Under the pieces are notes generated by a model. That model worked only from the letters and a program-made list of their open reading frames with translations. It made no database searches and was not told the origin of the DNA. From positions 1 through 64,000 of the forward strand of contig JAJVIJ010000013.1 in NCBI GenBank assembly GCA_022072095.1: DNA of 64,000 bases, written 5' to 3'. A program made the translations under genes and the position numbers. The first letter of the stretch is position 1. Each line of letters opens with the position of its first letter. Of this stretch, positions 1 to 7,829 are shown one piece after another. Origin of the DNA: Rhodocyclaceae bacterium (lineage in GTDB: Bacteria; Pseudomonadota; Gammaproteobacteria; Burkholderiales; Rhodocyclaceae).

Positions 1-80
1 TAGGAATCGTTGGATGGACAGGTATCAGGGGTGCGAGCGCTTGGACGAGCGGCACCAACGAGCCCTCGAGCCGCGCAGTT

Positions 81-109
81 TTGACACCCTTAGACAGCGC
101 GGATAGTAT
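81..109 (+). promoter_or_regulatory. sigma70-like promoter of the acyl-CoA/TRAP operon
   Basis: A perfect -35 box TTGACA (81-86) is separated by exactly 17 bases from TAGTAT (104-109), which matches 4 of 6 positions of the -10 consensus. Transcription would start near 116 and leave a leader of about 64 bases before the ATG at 180. An in-frame TTG at 81 coincides with the -35 box, which argues against that longer start for the first gene. No other promoter of this quality was seen within the nine-gene plus-strand run that follows. Confidence 0.65.
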
Positions 110-115
110 CGCAGC

Positions 116-127
116 TCTCGATCGAGA
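116..127. promoter_or_regulatory. 12-bp perfect palindrome at the predicted transcription start (possible operator)
   Basis: TCTCGATCGAGA is a perfect 12-base inverted repeat that begins at the base where transcription from the upstream TTGACA/TAGTAT promoter should start. A repressor bound here would block initiation. No regulator gene for the operon lies in the window, so the binding protein is unknown. Short palindromes also occur by chance in high-GC DNA. Confidence 0.35.
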
Positions 128-179
128 CAGCCGCGTGCCATCGCGGCTTGTCCGGACAATAACCTCGAGGAGACTATTC

Positions 180-1556
180 ATGAGCGCCCTACCATCGACC
201 CGCGCCACGAGCGGCGAAGGGCTCACGCTGCGGCTTGCCGAGCGCGCCGCCGGACTGCGCTATGCCGACCTGCCCGCCGACGTTCGTTTGTTGGTCCGTC
301 AATGTCTGCTCGACTGGGTCGCGGTGACGCTGGCCGGCGCCAGCGAACCGCTGACCCGCATGCTGGTCGAGGAGGTGCGTGAGGAAGGCGGTCGGCCTCA
401 AGCCACCGTCATCGGTCATGGCTTCGCAGCGTCCATGCTGCAAGCCGCGCTGGTCAACGGCTCGGCTTCACACGCGCTCGATTACGACGATGTCAATATT
501 GCCTTCACCGGCCATCCGTCCGTCGCCGTCATTCCGGCATTGCTCGCGCTGGCCGAGGCACGCGGTGCCGACGGGCGCGCGTTCATGACCGCATTCGTGG
601 CCGGGTATGAGACCATTTGCCGGGTCGGCCTGCTGGTTGCGCCGGGCCACTACGGCCGCGGCTTTCACTCCACCGCGACGGTCGGCACGTTCGGCGCCGC
701 CGCCGCCTGCGCGCACTTGCTGGGGGCGGACGCGGCCACGGTCGCCACGGCCATGGGCATAGCCGGCACCCAGGCCGCCGGCATGAAATCCCTGTTCGGC
801 ACGATGTGCAAGCCGCTGCACGCCGGCAAGGCCTGCTACAACGGCTTGCTCGCTGCCCGTCTGGCCTTGCGCGGCTTTACTGCGCGCCCGGACGTGCTGG
901 AGTGTCCACAGGGCTTCGCCGCAACGCAGAGTGACGATTTTCACCCTGACGCGGCCCTCGCCGAACCGCGTGGCGGATTCCACCTGCACAACAACCTGTT
1001 CAAGTACCACGCCGCCTGCTACGGCACGCACGCGGCCATCGAGGCGGCGCGTCGACTGCGACATGAGCATCAACTGACGCCGGAGCGGATCCGGCGCGTG
1101 ATCGTGCGGGTGGACCCGGCCTCCGACAAGGTATGCAACATCGGCGATCCGCGCACCGGCCTGGAATCCAAGTTCAGCCTGCGCCACACGGTCGCGTTCG
1201 CACTCGCCGGTATCGACACCGCCAGCCTGGAGACCTACTCGGACGACAATGCCGTGGCAGCGGCCCTGGTCGCGTTGCGCGACAAGATCCAGATCGACCT
1301 CGCCACAGGACAGGGCTATACCATCACCGACTCCGAGGTCGTGGTCGAAACGACCGAAGGTGCCCGGTATGTGCTGCGTTACGACTCGGGAATTCCAGCT
1401 GCCGACCTGCACGAACAGCAGCGGCAACTCGAGGCCAAATTCACCAGCCTTGCGACACCGGCGCTGGGTCGCGAACGTGCGGCGGAGGTGCTTGCGACCA
1501 TCGCCCGCACCGATGAACTGTCGAGCATGGCCGAACTCACGCGCCTGCTCGTCTGA
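180..1556 (+). CDS. MmgE/PrpD family protein (2-methylcitrate dehydratase / cis-aconitate decarboxylase superfamily)
   Basis: This 458-residue protein is of normal length for the MmgE/PrpD family, whose members act on tricarboxylates. Known activities include 2-methylcitrate dehydration, cis-aconitate decarboxylation to itaconate and iminodisuccinate epimerisation. Family-like segments include SHALDYDD near residues 99-106, the HPSVAVIPALLALAE stretch, a GRGFHSTATVG motif and KPLHAGKA. The ATG at 180 is chosen because a GAGGAG-like Shine-Dalgarno precedes it and the only longer start (TTG 81) is part of the promoter. It is the first gene of the acyl-CoA/TRAP operon, so a substrate linked to itaconate or methylcitrate is plausible. 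The exact reaction cannot be read from sequence alone. Confidence 0.85.
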   Translation: MSALPSTRATSGEGLTLRLAERAAGLRYADLPADVRLLVRQCLLDWVAVTLAGASEPLTRMLVEEVREEGGRPQATVIGHGFAASMLQAALVNGSASHALDYDDVNIAFTGHPSVAVIPALLALAEARGADGRAFMTAFVAGYETICRVGLLVAPGHYGRGFHSTATVGTFGAAAACAHLLGADAATVATAMGIAGTQAAGMKSLFGTMCKPLHAGKACYNGLLAARLALRGFTARPDVLECPQGFAATQSDDFHPDAALAEPRGGFHLHNNLFKYHAACYGTHAAIEAARRLRHEHQLTPERIRRVIVRVDPASDKVCNIGDPRTGLESKFSLRHTVAFALAGIDTASLETYSDDNAVAAALVALRDKIQIDLATGQGYTITDSEVVVETTEGARYVLRYDSGIPAADLHEQQRQLEAKFTSLATPALGRERAAEVLATIARTDELSSMAELTRLLV

Positions 1557-1602
1557 GCGTCAAGCACCGAACAAAAAGGCATTGTCATTGGAGACCGACT
1601 GC

Positions 1603-2094
1603 ATGGAGCACGATTTCATCAAGCGCGCCGTCCCGCGGCCAAAATGCAACTATTACGAGGATTTCGAGCCCGGCCGCGTGTTCGAACACCACTGGGGCCG
1701 GACCCTCAACGAAGGGGACAATTCGCTGTACACGACGCTGACGATGTTCTTCAATCCCCTTTACTTCAATGCCGAGTTCGCCAAGGCCCATGGCCATGCC
1801 GGTGTACTCATCAATCCCTATCTGGTGTTCACCACGGTGTTCGGGCTTTCCGTGCAGGATCTGTCCGAGAGCGGCGGTGCGTTTCTGGGCGTGGAGGATC
1901 TGGAGTTCGGTGTGCCGGTCTACCCCGGCGATACGCTGACCGCGCGCAGCACCGTCGTGGACCGTCGCGAATCGTCCACGCACGCGAACATGGGCATCGC
2001 CACCTGGCATACGCAGGGCTTCAATCAGCGGGGCGAGAAGGTCGTCGATTTCAAGCGGACCAACATGATCGCCAAGAAGGGTGCGCGCCCATGA
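1603..2094 (+). CDS. MaoC-like hotdog dehydratase, N-terminal-half homologue of mesaconyl-CoA hydratase
   Basis: The 163-residue protein has a MaoC/hotdog fold pattern: NYYEDFEPG near the N-terminus, a central segment with FNPLYFN and HGHAG, then GVPVYPGDTLTARSTV, the usual PGD turn before the last strands. This resembles from memory the N-terminal half of tandem-hotdog beta-methylmalyl-CoA dehydratase (mesaconyl-C1-CoA hydratase, Mch). The ATG at 1603 has GGAG nine bases upstream. The stop overlaps the acyl-CoA dehydrogenase start by four bases (ATGA), so the two are translationally coupled. With the second MaoC gene at 3254 it may form a two-subunit enoyl-CoA hydratase. The substrate assignment is inference. 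Confidence 0.8.
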   Translation: MEHDFIKRAVPRPKCNYYEDFEPGRVFEHHWGRTLNEGDNSLYTTLTMFFNPLYFNAEFAKAHGHAGVLINPYLVFTTVFGLSVQDLSESGGAFLGVEDLEFGVPVYPGDTLTARSTVVDRRESSTHANMGIATWHTQGFNQRGEKVVDFKRTNMIAKKGARP

Positions 2095-3257
2095 GCTACC
2101 TCACCGACGAGCGCCGCATGATTCAGGAGACGGCGCGCGAGTTTGCCATGAAGGAGGTGCTGCCGGTCGCCAACGAACTCGACCCGGTGCAGGGCGACAT
2201 TCCGCTGTCGCTCAGGCAGAAGCTCGCCGACATGGGCTATTTCGGCATCATGATTCCCGAAGAATATGGCGGCATGGGCCTGGGCTGTTTCGAATATTGC
2301 CTGATCGCCGAGGAGCTGGCGCGCTGCTGGATGAGCGTTGCGAGCCTGATCGCACGCGGCAACGGCTTGATCGGCTCGTCCAGTAACATGACCGAAGAGC
2401 AGCGCAAACGTTACCTGGGTCGTATGGCAAAGGGCGAATTCCTGGGTGCGTTCTCGCTGTCCGAGCCCAACGCAGGCTCCGACGTCGCCAACATCACCTG
2501 CCGGGCACGTCGCGACGGCGACCACTGGATCCTGAATGGCTCGAAATACTGGTGCACCTTCGCCGACGACGCCGATTTCATCATGGTGCTGGTGCGCACC
2601 GGCGAGACCATGGACCCGGCGCGCCGCCATGTCGGCATCAGCGCCTTCCTGATTGAGAAGCCGCGCGGCCAGTTTCCTCCAGGCGTCAAGGGAAACGCGA
2701 TCCCGAAGATCGGCTACTTCGGCTGGCGTACATTCGAGCTCGCCTTCGACAACTGTCGCGTGCATCAGTCCTGCATGGTCGGCGAAGAGGGCAAGGCGTT
2801 CTACATGGTGTCGCAAGGGCTGGAAAAGGCGCGTGCGCACACCGCTGCTCGCTCCATCGGTCTCGCCCGCGGTGGTCTGGAAGATGCCATCCTCTACGCC
2901 AAGCAGCGGGTACAGTTCGGTCAACCCATCGGCGAGTTTCAGGCGATACGTTTCAAGATCGCGCAGATGGCCACCGAGATCGAGGCAGCCAGGCAGCTCA
3001 TGTACGCCGTCTGCGATGCCATCGACACCGGCCGCCGCTGCGACAAGGAAGCCGCCATGGCGAAGCTGTTTGCCAGCGAAATGTCCGAGCGCGTCACCAG
3101 CGAAGCCCTGCAGATTCATGGCGGAGCAGGCTATACGAAGCTGTATGCCGTCGAGCGCCACTGGCGTGACGCGCGGCTCACGAAAATATTCGAAGGCACA
3201 TCGGAAATCCAGCAGCGCATCATTTCCGATCATCTGCTCGGGAGGAGTGGTCAATGA
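2091..3257 (+). CDS. acyl-CoA dehydrogenase
   Basis: This 388-residue protein is a typical FAD-dependent acyl-CoA dehydrogenase, which makes an alpha-beta double bond in a CoA thioester and passes electrons to ETF. Visible hallmarks are EEYGGMGLG near residue 60, the FAD-binding GAFSLSEPNAGSDVA and the C-terminal signature around LQIHGGAGYTK. IFEGTSEIQQR follows, where the Glu of the FEGT motif is the usual catalytic base (about residue 367). It begins inside the preceding MaoC stop and ends inside the next MaoC start, both as ATGA overlaps. Lying between two hydratase-like genes, it probably acts in the same pathway on a methylsuccinyl- or similar branched dicarboxyl-CoA, but the substrate is not readable. 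Confidence 0.92.
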   Translation: MSYLTDERRMIQETAREFAMKEVLPVANELDPVQGDIPLSLRQKLADMGYFGIMIPEEYGGMGLGCFEYCLIAEELARCWMSVASLIARGNGLIGSSSNMTEEQRKRYLGRMAKGEFLGAFSLSEPNAGSDVANITCRARRDGDHWILNGSKYWCTFADDADFIMVLVRTGETMDPARRHVGISAFLIEKPRGQFPPGVKGNAIPKIGYFGWRTFELAFDNCRVHQSCMVGEEGKAFYMVSQGLEKARAHTAARSIGLARGGLEDAILYAKQRVQFGQPIGEFQAIRFKIAQMATEIEAARQLMYAVCDAIDTGRRCDKEAAMAKLFASEMSERVTSEALQIHGGAGYTKLYAVERHWRDARLTKIFEGTSEIQQRIISDHLLGRSGQ

Positions 3258-3733
3258 AGGTTTCGGCATATACCGGCAAGGACAATTACTTCGAGGACTT
3301 CGTGCCCGGTATCGTCATGCGACACGCCCGCGGCAAGACGGTCGAGGCGATCGAAAACGTGATCCTGACCAATCTGGTGATGAACACGGCCGAGGGCCAC
3401 TTCAACGAAGAGGCCATGCGCGATACCCCGTTCAAGCATCGCATCACCTTCGGTGGCATTACCGCCTCGCTGGTGATCGGCCTGGCCAGTCAGGACACCG
3501 GCGAAAATGCGCTGGCCGAACTGGGTCTCAACAAGATTCGCTTCAAGGCGCCGGTGCTGCATGGCGACACCCTGCATGCCTACACCGAAGTCGTGTCGGT
3601 CAAGGATGCCGACCGCGCCGATGCCGGCATCGTGCTGTTCCGCCACTGGGGCGTGAACCAGCACAACAAGATCGTGTTCGAGGGCGAGCGCACGGTCCTG
3701 GTCAAACGCCGCAGCCATTGGGGCGACAAGTGA
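3254..3733 (+). CDS. MaoC-like hotdog dehydratase, C-terminal-half homologue of mesaconyl-CoA hydratase
   Basis: The 159-residue MaoC-family protein starts four bases inside the acyl-CoA dehydrogenase gene. It shows NYFEDFVPG at the N-terminus, NTAEGHFNEEAM in the active-site helix region, RITFGGITASLVIGLASQD, and LHGDTLHAYTEV before the last strands. The helix motif with TAEGHFN and the following GG pair resemble the C-terminal half of tandem-hotdog mesaconyl-CoA hydratase. Together with the gene at 1603 it looks like the second half of a split Mch-type enzyme, interrupted by the dehydrogenase gene. Alternatively it could be an independent (R)-specific enoyl-CoA hydratase homodimer. Confidence 0.8.
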   Translation: MKVSAYTGKDNYFEDFVPGIVMRHARGKTVEAIENVILTNLVMNTAEGHFNEEAMRDTPFKHRITFGGITASLVIGLASQDTGENALAELGLNKIRFKAPVLHGDTLHAYTEVVSVKDADRADAGIVLFRHWGVNQHNKIVFEGERTVLVKRRSHWGDK

Positions 3734-3746
3734 GCGGGAACGCGCA

Positions 3747-4970
3747 ATGAGTGCGATGTCGCCGGGGGCACTGGAGGGTCTCAAGGTGCTGGATCTGACC
3801 CAGATGCTGGCCGGCCCCTACTGCACCCAGCTGCTCGCCGATCAGGGCGCCGAGGTCATCAAGATCGAGCCGCCGGAAGGCGACATGACGCGCACGATGG
3901 GACCCTATCGCGCGGACGATACGCGCAGGCTCTGGGGTGGTTACTTCCAGAGCATCAACCGCAACAAGAAGAGCCTGTGCATCGATCTGAAGCAGGCGGA
4001 GGGCAAGGCGATCTTCATGCGGCTCGTCGAGCGCGCCGATGTCGTCGTCGAGAACATGCGCGTCGGCGTCATGGATCGGCTTGGTCTGGGTTACGAGCAG
4101 CTGTCGGCACGCAACCCGCGCATTGTCTATGCGGCACTGCGTGGTTTCGGTGACCCGCGCGGCGGCGCCACGCCCTATCAGGACTGGCCGGCCTTCGATG
4201 TGATCGCGCAGGCCATGGGCGGCATCATGGGCATCACCGGTCCCGACCCGAACACACCGCTCAAGATCGGTCCGGGCGTCGGCGACCTGGTACCGGCCAT
4301 CCACATGGCGTTCGGTATCATGGCCGGCGTCTATCGCGCACAGAAGACCGGGCAGGGACAGTTCGTCGACGTCCCGATGGTGGACACCATCCTGTCGCTG
4401 TGCGAACGCATGGTGTATCAATACTCCTATGAAAACAAGGTCGCCGGTCCGGAAGGCAACCGCCACCCCATCCTCTGCCCGTTCGGCATGTTCCGGTGCA
4501 AGGACGGCTGGGTGACCATCGCCTGCCCCACCGATGCCTTCTGGAAACAGTTGTGCGAGCTGATCGGCCGGCCCGATCTGGGCAACGACCCGGCGTTCAA
4601 GGGCAACGATGGTCGGCAGCGCCATCACGATCGCGTCGATGAAGCCATCAACGGCTACACCATGCCGCGCACCAAACGCGAACTGACAGAGTTGCTCGGC
4701 GGCAAGATACCGTTCGGCCCGGTCTATGATGTCCGCGACATATTCGCTGACGAGCACTTCCGCGCTCACGACATGCTGGTTTCGGTCGAGCAACCCGGCA
4801 GTTCGACCCCGGTCCAGATCGCCGGCATCGCGTTGCGCATGACCGGCACGCCCGGCGCGGTCGTGCGTCGTGCGCCGCTGCTGGGCGAGGACACCGATGC
4901 GATCCTGATGGAGTTTGGTGCGAACGCCGGCGACATCCGCCGATGGCGCGAACAGGGGCTGGTCCGGTAA
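3747..4970 (+). CDS. CaiB/BaiF-type (class III) CoA-transferase
   Basis: At 407 residues this matches the formyl-CoA transferase/CaiB family, which moves CoA between carboxylic acids without free CoA. Diagnostic segments are LEGLKVLDLTQMLAGPYCTQLLADQGAEVIKIEPP at the start (described here as the conserved N-terminal block), SINRNKKSLCIDLK, and a PYQDWPAFDVIAQAMGG region that should contain the catalytic aspartate. PFGMFRCKDGWVTIACPTD lies near residue 250. In this operon it would activate the imported acid or shuttle CoA between carboxyls of a dicarboxylic acid. Itaconate or succinyl-CoA:mesaconate-type activity is plausible but not proven. Confidence 0.9.
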   Translation: MSAMSPGALEGLKVLDLTQMLAGPYCTQLLADQGAEVIKIEPPEGDMTRTMGPYRADDTRRLWGGYFQSINRNKKSLCIDLKQAEGKAIFMRLVERADVVVENMRVGVMDRLGLGYEQLSARNPRIVYAALRGFGDPRGGATPYQDWPAFDVIAQAMGGIMGITGPDPNTPLKIGPGVGDLVPAIHMAFGIMAGVYRAQKTGQGQFVDVPMVDTILSLCERMVYQYSYENKVAGPEGNRHPILCPFGMFRCKDGWVTIACPTDAFWKQLCELIGRPDLGNDPAFKGNDGRQRHHDRVDEAINGYTMPRTKRELTELLGGKIPFGPVYDVRDIFADEHFRAHDMLVSVEQPGSSTPVQIAGIALRMTGTPGAVVRRAPLLGEDTDAILMEFGANAGDIRRWREQGLVR

Positions 4971-5002
4971 TTCGCTCGTTTCACCATCGGGGGGGTGCTT
5001 CT

Positions 5003-5320
5003 ATGGACTGGGGCAGTGCGGTCGGCTTGTTTTTCGCCGGCGTATTCCTGGCGAACGCAATACCGCATTTCGTCGCCGGCATCTCCGGCAAGCCGTTTCA
5101 GAGTCCGTTTGCCAAGCCACCCGGTGTCGGCGAATCGAGCCCAGTTGTGAACGTGCTCTGGGGGGCGGTGAACCTGGCGATCGGCTACGTGCTGTTGCGC
5201 GTTGCCGGCGGATTCGATCTCGCCGACAGTGCCGCGTTCGCGAGCTTATGGCTCGGTGCGGTGCTGACCGCATTGGGACTCGCCTGGCATTTCGGCCGCG
5301 TGCGTGCCGGCAAGCCGTAA
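5003..5320 (+). CDS. small membrane protein of unknown function
   Basis: This 105-residue protein has three hydrophobic segments, at about residues 4-25, 48-68 and 78-97. Between the first two lies the polar block HFVAGISGKPFQSPFAKPPG, which looks conserved-motif-like because it is rich in Gly/Pro/Phe. A G-rich Shine-Dalgarno-like stretch precedes the ATG at 5003. I recognise no enzymatic family. Its place between the CoA-transferase and lyase genes, same strand and with short gaps, suggests co-expression with the acid catabolism operon. A transport accessory role is only a guess. Confidence 0.7.
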   Translation: MDWGSAVGLFFAGVFLANAIPHFVAGISGKPFQSPFAKPPGVGESSPVVNVLWGAVNLAIGYVLLRVAGGFDLADSAAFASLWLGAVLTALGLAWHFGRVRAGKP

Positions 5321-5344
5321 CTTTTTTATCCGTGGAGAACCTTT

Positions 5345-6256
5345 ATGAGTAGTCGCCCGCAGCGCGCCCGGCGCGTGGAACTGGCCGTGCCCGGCAGTAG
5401 CGAGAAGATGATGGCAAAAGCCGCGCAGAGCCGTGCCGATCTGGTGTTTCTCGATCTGGAAGACGCCGTGGCGCCCAGCGCGAAAGTGGAAGCGCGCAGC
5501 AAGATCGTCGATGCGCTGAAGAACCTGGACTGGACCGGCAAGACGCGCGCGGTGCGCATCAATGACCTGACCACGCAATATGCGTATGAGGACCTGATTC
5601 ATGTCATGGAGCACGCCGCCGATCATATTGACGTGATCATCGTGCCCAAGGTCATGTCGGCACGCGACATCTATTTCGTCGACACGCTGCTGACGCAGAT
5701 CGAAAAGAAGTTGAAACTCAAGCGGCGCATCGGACTGGAAGCCTTGATCGAGGAAGTCGAGGCGATGATCAATGTCGAGGAGATCGCCCGCTCCAGCGAG
5801 CGGCTCGAGGCGCTGATTCTCGGCATGGGCGATTATTCGGCCTCACAGGGCATCGACCTGAAATCCATAGGCGGTGAAAGCACCTATCCGGGTGATCTCT
5901 GGCACTACTGCCGTTTCAAGATGATCATCGCCTGCCGCGCCGCCGGCATCGAGGCCGTCGACGGACCCTTCGGCAATTTCAAGAACCCGGAAGGCTTCCG
6001 CACCGAGTGCGAGCGCGCGCGCATCCTCGGTTGCGTCGGCAAATGGGCAATCCACCCGTCACAGATCGACATCGCCGTCGAATGCTTCACGCCGCCGATG
6101 GATGAAGTCGTCAAGGCGCGCAAGCTCGCGGCTGCATACGCCGAAGCCGAGGCGCAGGGTTTGGGCGCGATCAACGTCGATGGCAACCTGGTCGACGCCG
6201 CATCCGTGCGGCTGGTCGGCAACATTCTCAAACGGGCCGAGATTCTCGGACTTTGA
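5345..6256 (+). CDS. HpcH/HpaI aldolase family, CitE/malyl-CoA lyase-like
   Basis: The 303-residue protein belongs to the CitE/Mcl group of Mg2+-dependent CoA-ester lyases. Signs are RVELAVPGSSEKMMAKA at the N-terminus, FLDLEDAVAP near residue 38 with the acidic residues typical of the metal site, KTRAVRIND, VPKVMSARD and IGLEALIEEVEAM. The LGMGDYSASQG motif and WAIHPSQI complete the barrel. Enzymes of this family cleave malyl-, beta-methylmalyl- or citramalyl-CoA to acetyl- or propionyl-CoA plus glyoxylate or pyruvate. It would carry out the last, carbon-cleaving step after the MaoC hydratases. Which of the three substrates is used cannot be decided here. Confidence 0.88.
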   Translation: MSSRPQRARRVELAVPGSSEKMMAKAAQSRADLVFLDLEDAVAPSAKVEARSKIVDALKNLDWTGKTRAVRINDLTTQYAYEDLIHVMEHAADHIDVIIVPKVMSARDIYFVDTLLTQIEKKLKLKRRIGLEALIEEVEAMINVEEIARSSERLEALILGMGDYSASQGIDLKSIGGESTYPGDLWHYCRFKMIIACRAAGIEAVDGPFGNFKNPEGFRTECERARILGCVGKWAIHPSQIDIAVECFTPPMDEVVKARKLAAAYAEAEAQGLGAINVDGNLVDAASVRLVGNILKRAEILGL

Positions 6257-6278
6257 CAAAACCGGAGGAGACACCGGC

Positions 6279-7295
6279 ATGAAAACAATCACCAAGTTGT
6301 TCGCGAGCATCACCCTCACGCTGAGCTGCCTGGGCGCCGGGCAGGCCGGCGCCGAAGCGATCAAGATGCGCGTTTCGCTCGACACGTCACCGACGCATTT
6401 CCGCACCAAGGCGATCGATCAGTATCTCAAGGCGCTCAAGGAGCGCTCAAAAGGTCAGATCGAGCCCGAGATGTACCACAGCGCACAGCTGTTTCGCGAT
6501 CGCGACGTGCTCAAGGCGCTGCGTCAGGGTGGCGTCGAGATGGCCGTTCCCGGCACCTGGCAGCTGGCCAACGTCGAGCCCAACCTCGACGTATTCCAGC
6601 TGCCGATGTTCTACGGCCTGAGCGTCGACGCCATCCACAAGGTTTCCGACGGCGAAGTCGGACGCATGCTGACGCAATCGCTGGAGAAGAAGGCCGGCGT
6701 CAAGGCCATCGGCAACTGGATCGATCTCGGCCCGGCCAATACCTTCAGCACCACCCGGCCGATCAACGGCTATACCGATCTCGCCGGCCTGAAAATACGC
6801 ACCCCCGGCGGCAAGGGGCTGATCGCGCGTGTCAAGCAGTTCGGCGGCGTATCGAACATGACGGCCTGGCCCGATGTGCCGCTGGCGCTGTCGCAGGGCA
6901 ACTTCGATGCGCTCGTGTCCACCAGCGAGAGTCTGGCCAGCGTCAAGCTCTGGGATTCCGGCGTCAAGTACGCGTTCGAAGACAACCAGTTCTTCGGCCA
7001 ATACATCCCGCTGGTGTCACAGGCGTTCTGGAACAAGCTCAAGCCGGAACAGCGCAAGCTGATGCAGGACGTGTGGGCAGAGATGCTGCCGAGCATGCGC
7101 AACGAGGCGGTGCGCGCGCAGGCGCAGGCGAAGACGACCATGATCAGCCATGGCGTCAGGTTCGTCACGCCCAAGCCGGAGGTGCTCGCCGAGATCCGCA
7201 GCAAGTTCATGCCCACCCAGGACCAACTGGCCAAGGACATGAACATCGACCCGGTGATCGTGCAGAAGACCAGCGCCGCGCTTGCCGCCAAGTAA
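6279..7295 (+). CDS. dctP: TRAP transporter periplasmic solute-binding protein (DctP family)
   Basis: This 338-residue secreted protein starts at 6279 behind a perfect GGAGGAG ribosome site. A signal peptide of about 26 residues ends near AGAEA. DctP-family blocks include LDTSPTHFRTKAIDQY, the QVELAV-like loop GVEMAVPGTWQLA, and DLAGLKIRTPGGKG with the arginine that usually binds the substrate carboxylate. NFDALVSTSES follows. It delivers a carboxylate to the DctQM permease encoded directly downstream. Being last in the operon with lyase and CoA-transferase genes suggests its ligand is the acid degraded by those enzymes. Confidence 0.92.
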   Translation: MKTITKLFASITLTLSCLGAGQAGAEAIKMRVSLDTSPTHFRTKAIDQYLKALKERSKGQIEPEMYHSAQLFRDRDVLKALRQGGVEMAVPGTWQLANVEPNLDVFQLPMFYGLSVDAIHKVSDGEVGRMLTQSLEKKAGVKAIGNWIDLGPANTFSTTRPINGYTDLAGLKIRTPGGKGLIARVKQFGGVSNMTAWPDVPLALSQGNFDALVSTSESLASVKLWDSGVKYAFEDNQFFGQYIPLVSQAFWNKLKPEQRKLMQDVWAEMLPSMRNEAVRAQAQAKTTMISHGVRFVTPKPEVLAEIRSKFMPTQDQLAKDMNIDPVIVQKTSAALAAK

Positions 7296-7313
7296 CGGAC
7301 CAGCCACGCCCAT

Positions 7314-7817
7314 ATGCAATTCTGGAACCGGGCCGAACGCTGGTTGATCGGCGTCATCGGCATCGCAGCGCTCGCCCTTGCCTCCTACCAGATGATCTCG
7401 CGCTATGGCTTCCCCGACGCCGCCATCACCTGGTCGGAAGAGGTCGTCGTCTATTTGCTGATTGCAGCCGCCTTCCTGTCCGGCAGTCTATTGGTCGAGG
7501 AAGATGGTCATGTACGCGCCGATCTGGTGCTGCGCGTCCTCCCACCCGGCATGCAGCGCGCCGTCGAAATCGGCAACTGCTTGATTGCGCTGGCTTTCTG
7601 TGTCGGTCTGACCTGGCTGGGTTTCGATGTCGCACGCGACGCCTATGAGCTTGGAGAACGCAGTCTGTCGGCGCTGTCGTTTCCGATGTGGCTGTACTAC
7701 GCGACCCTGCCGCTCGGTGCCGGACTGATGAGTCTGCGCTACCTGCGTCGGCTGTACCGCTATCTGTGCCGCTACGACCCGCACACCATGGTGGTGCAAT
7801 CGGGTCACGAAAGCTGA
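7314..7817 (+). CDS. dctQ: TRAP transporter small permease (DctQ family)
   Basis: The 167-residue integral membrane protein has four hydrophobic segments, matching DctQ. Motifs include ITWSEEVVVYLLIAAAFL (the conserved WSEE-type helix entry) and the DGHVRADLVLRVLP loop. It pairs with the large permease DctM to form the sodium-coupled TRAP channel in the inner membrane. The gene lies 18 bases after dctP and 12 before dctM, on the same strand. Its own ribosome site is weak, so it may rely on coupling. Confidence 0.88.
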   Translation: MQFWNRAERWLIGVIGIAALALASYQMISRYGFPDAAITWSEEVVVYLLIAAAFLSGSLLVEEDGHVRADLVLRVLPPGMQRAVEIGNCLIALAFCVGLTWLGFDVARDAYELGERSLSALSFPMWLYYATLPLGAGLMSLRYLRRLYRYLCRYDPHTMVVQSGHES

Positions 7818-7829
7818 CGGGCAGGCCAG

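Noticed and set aside
81..179. N-terminal extension of the MmgE/PrpD gene from TTG at 81
   Set aside because: The TTG is part of a TTGACA -35 box, and a good ribosome site lies before the ATG at 180.
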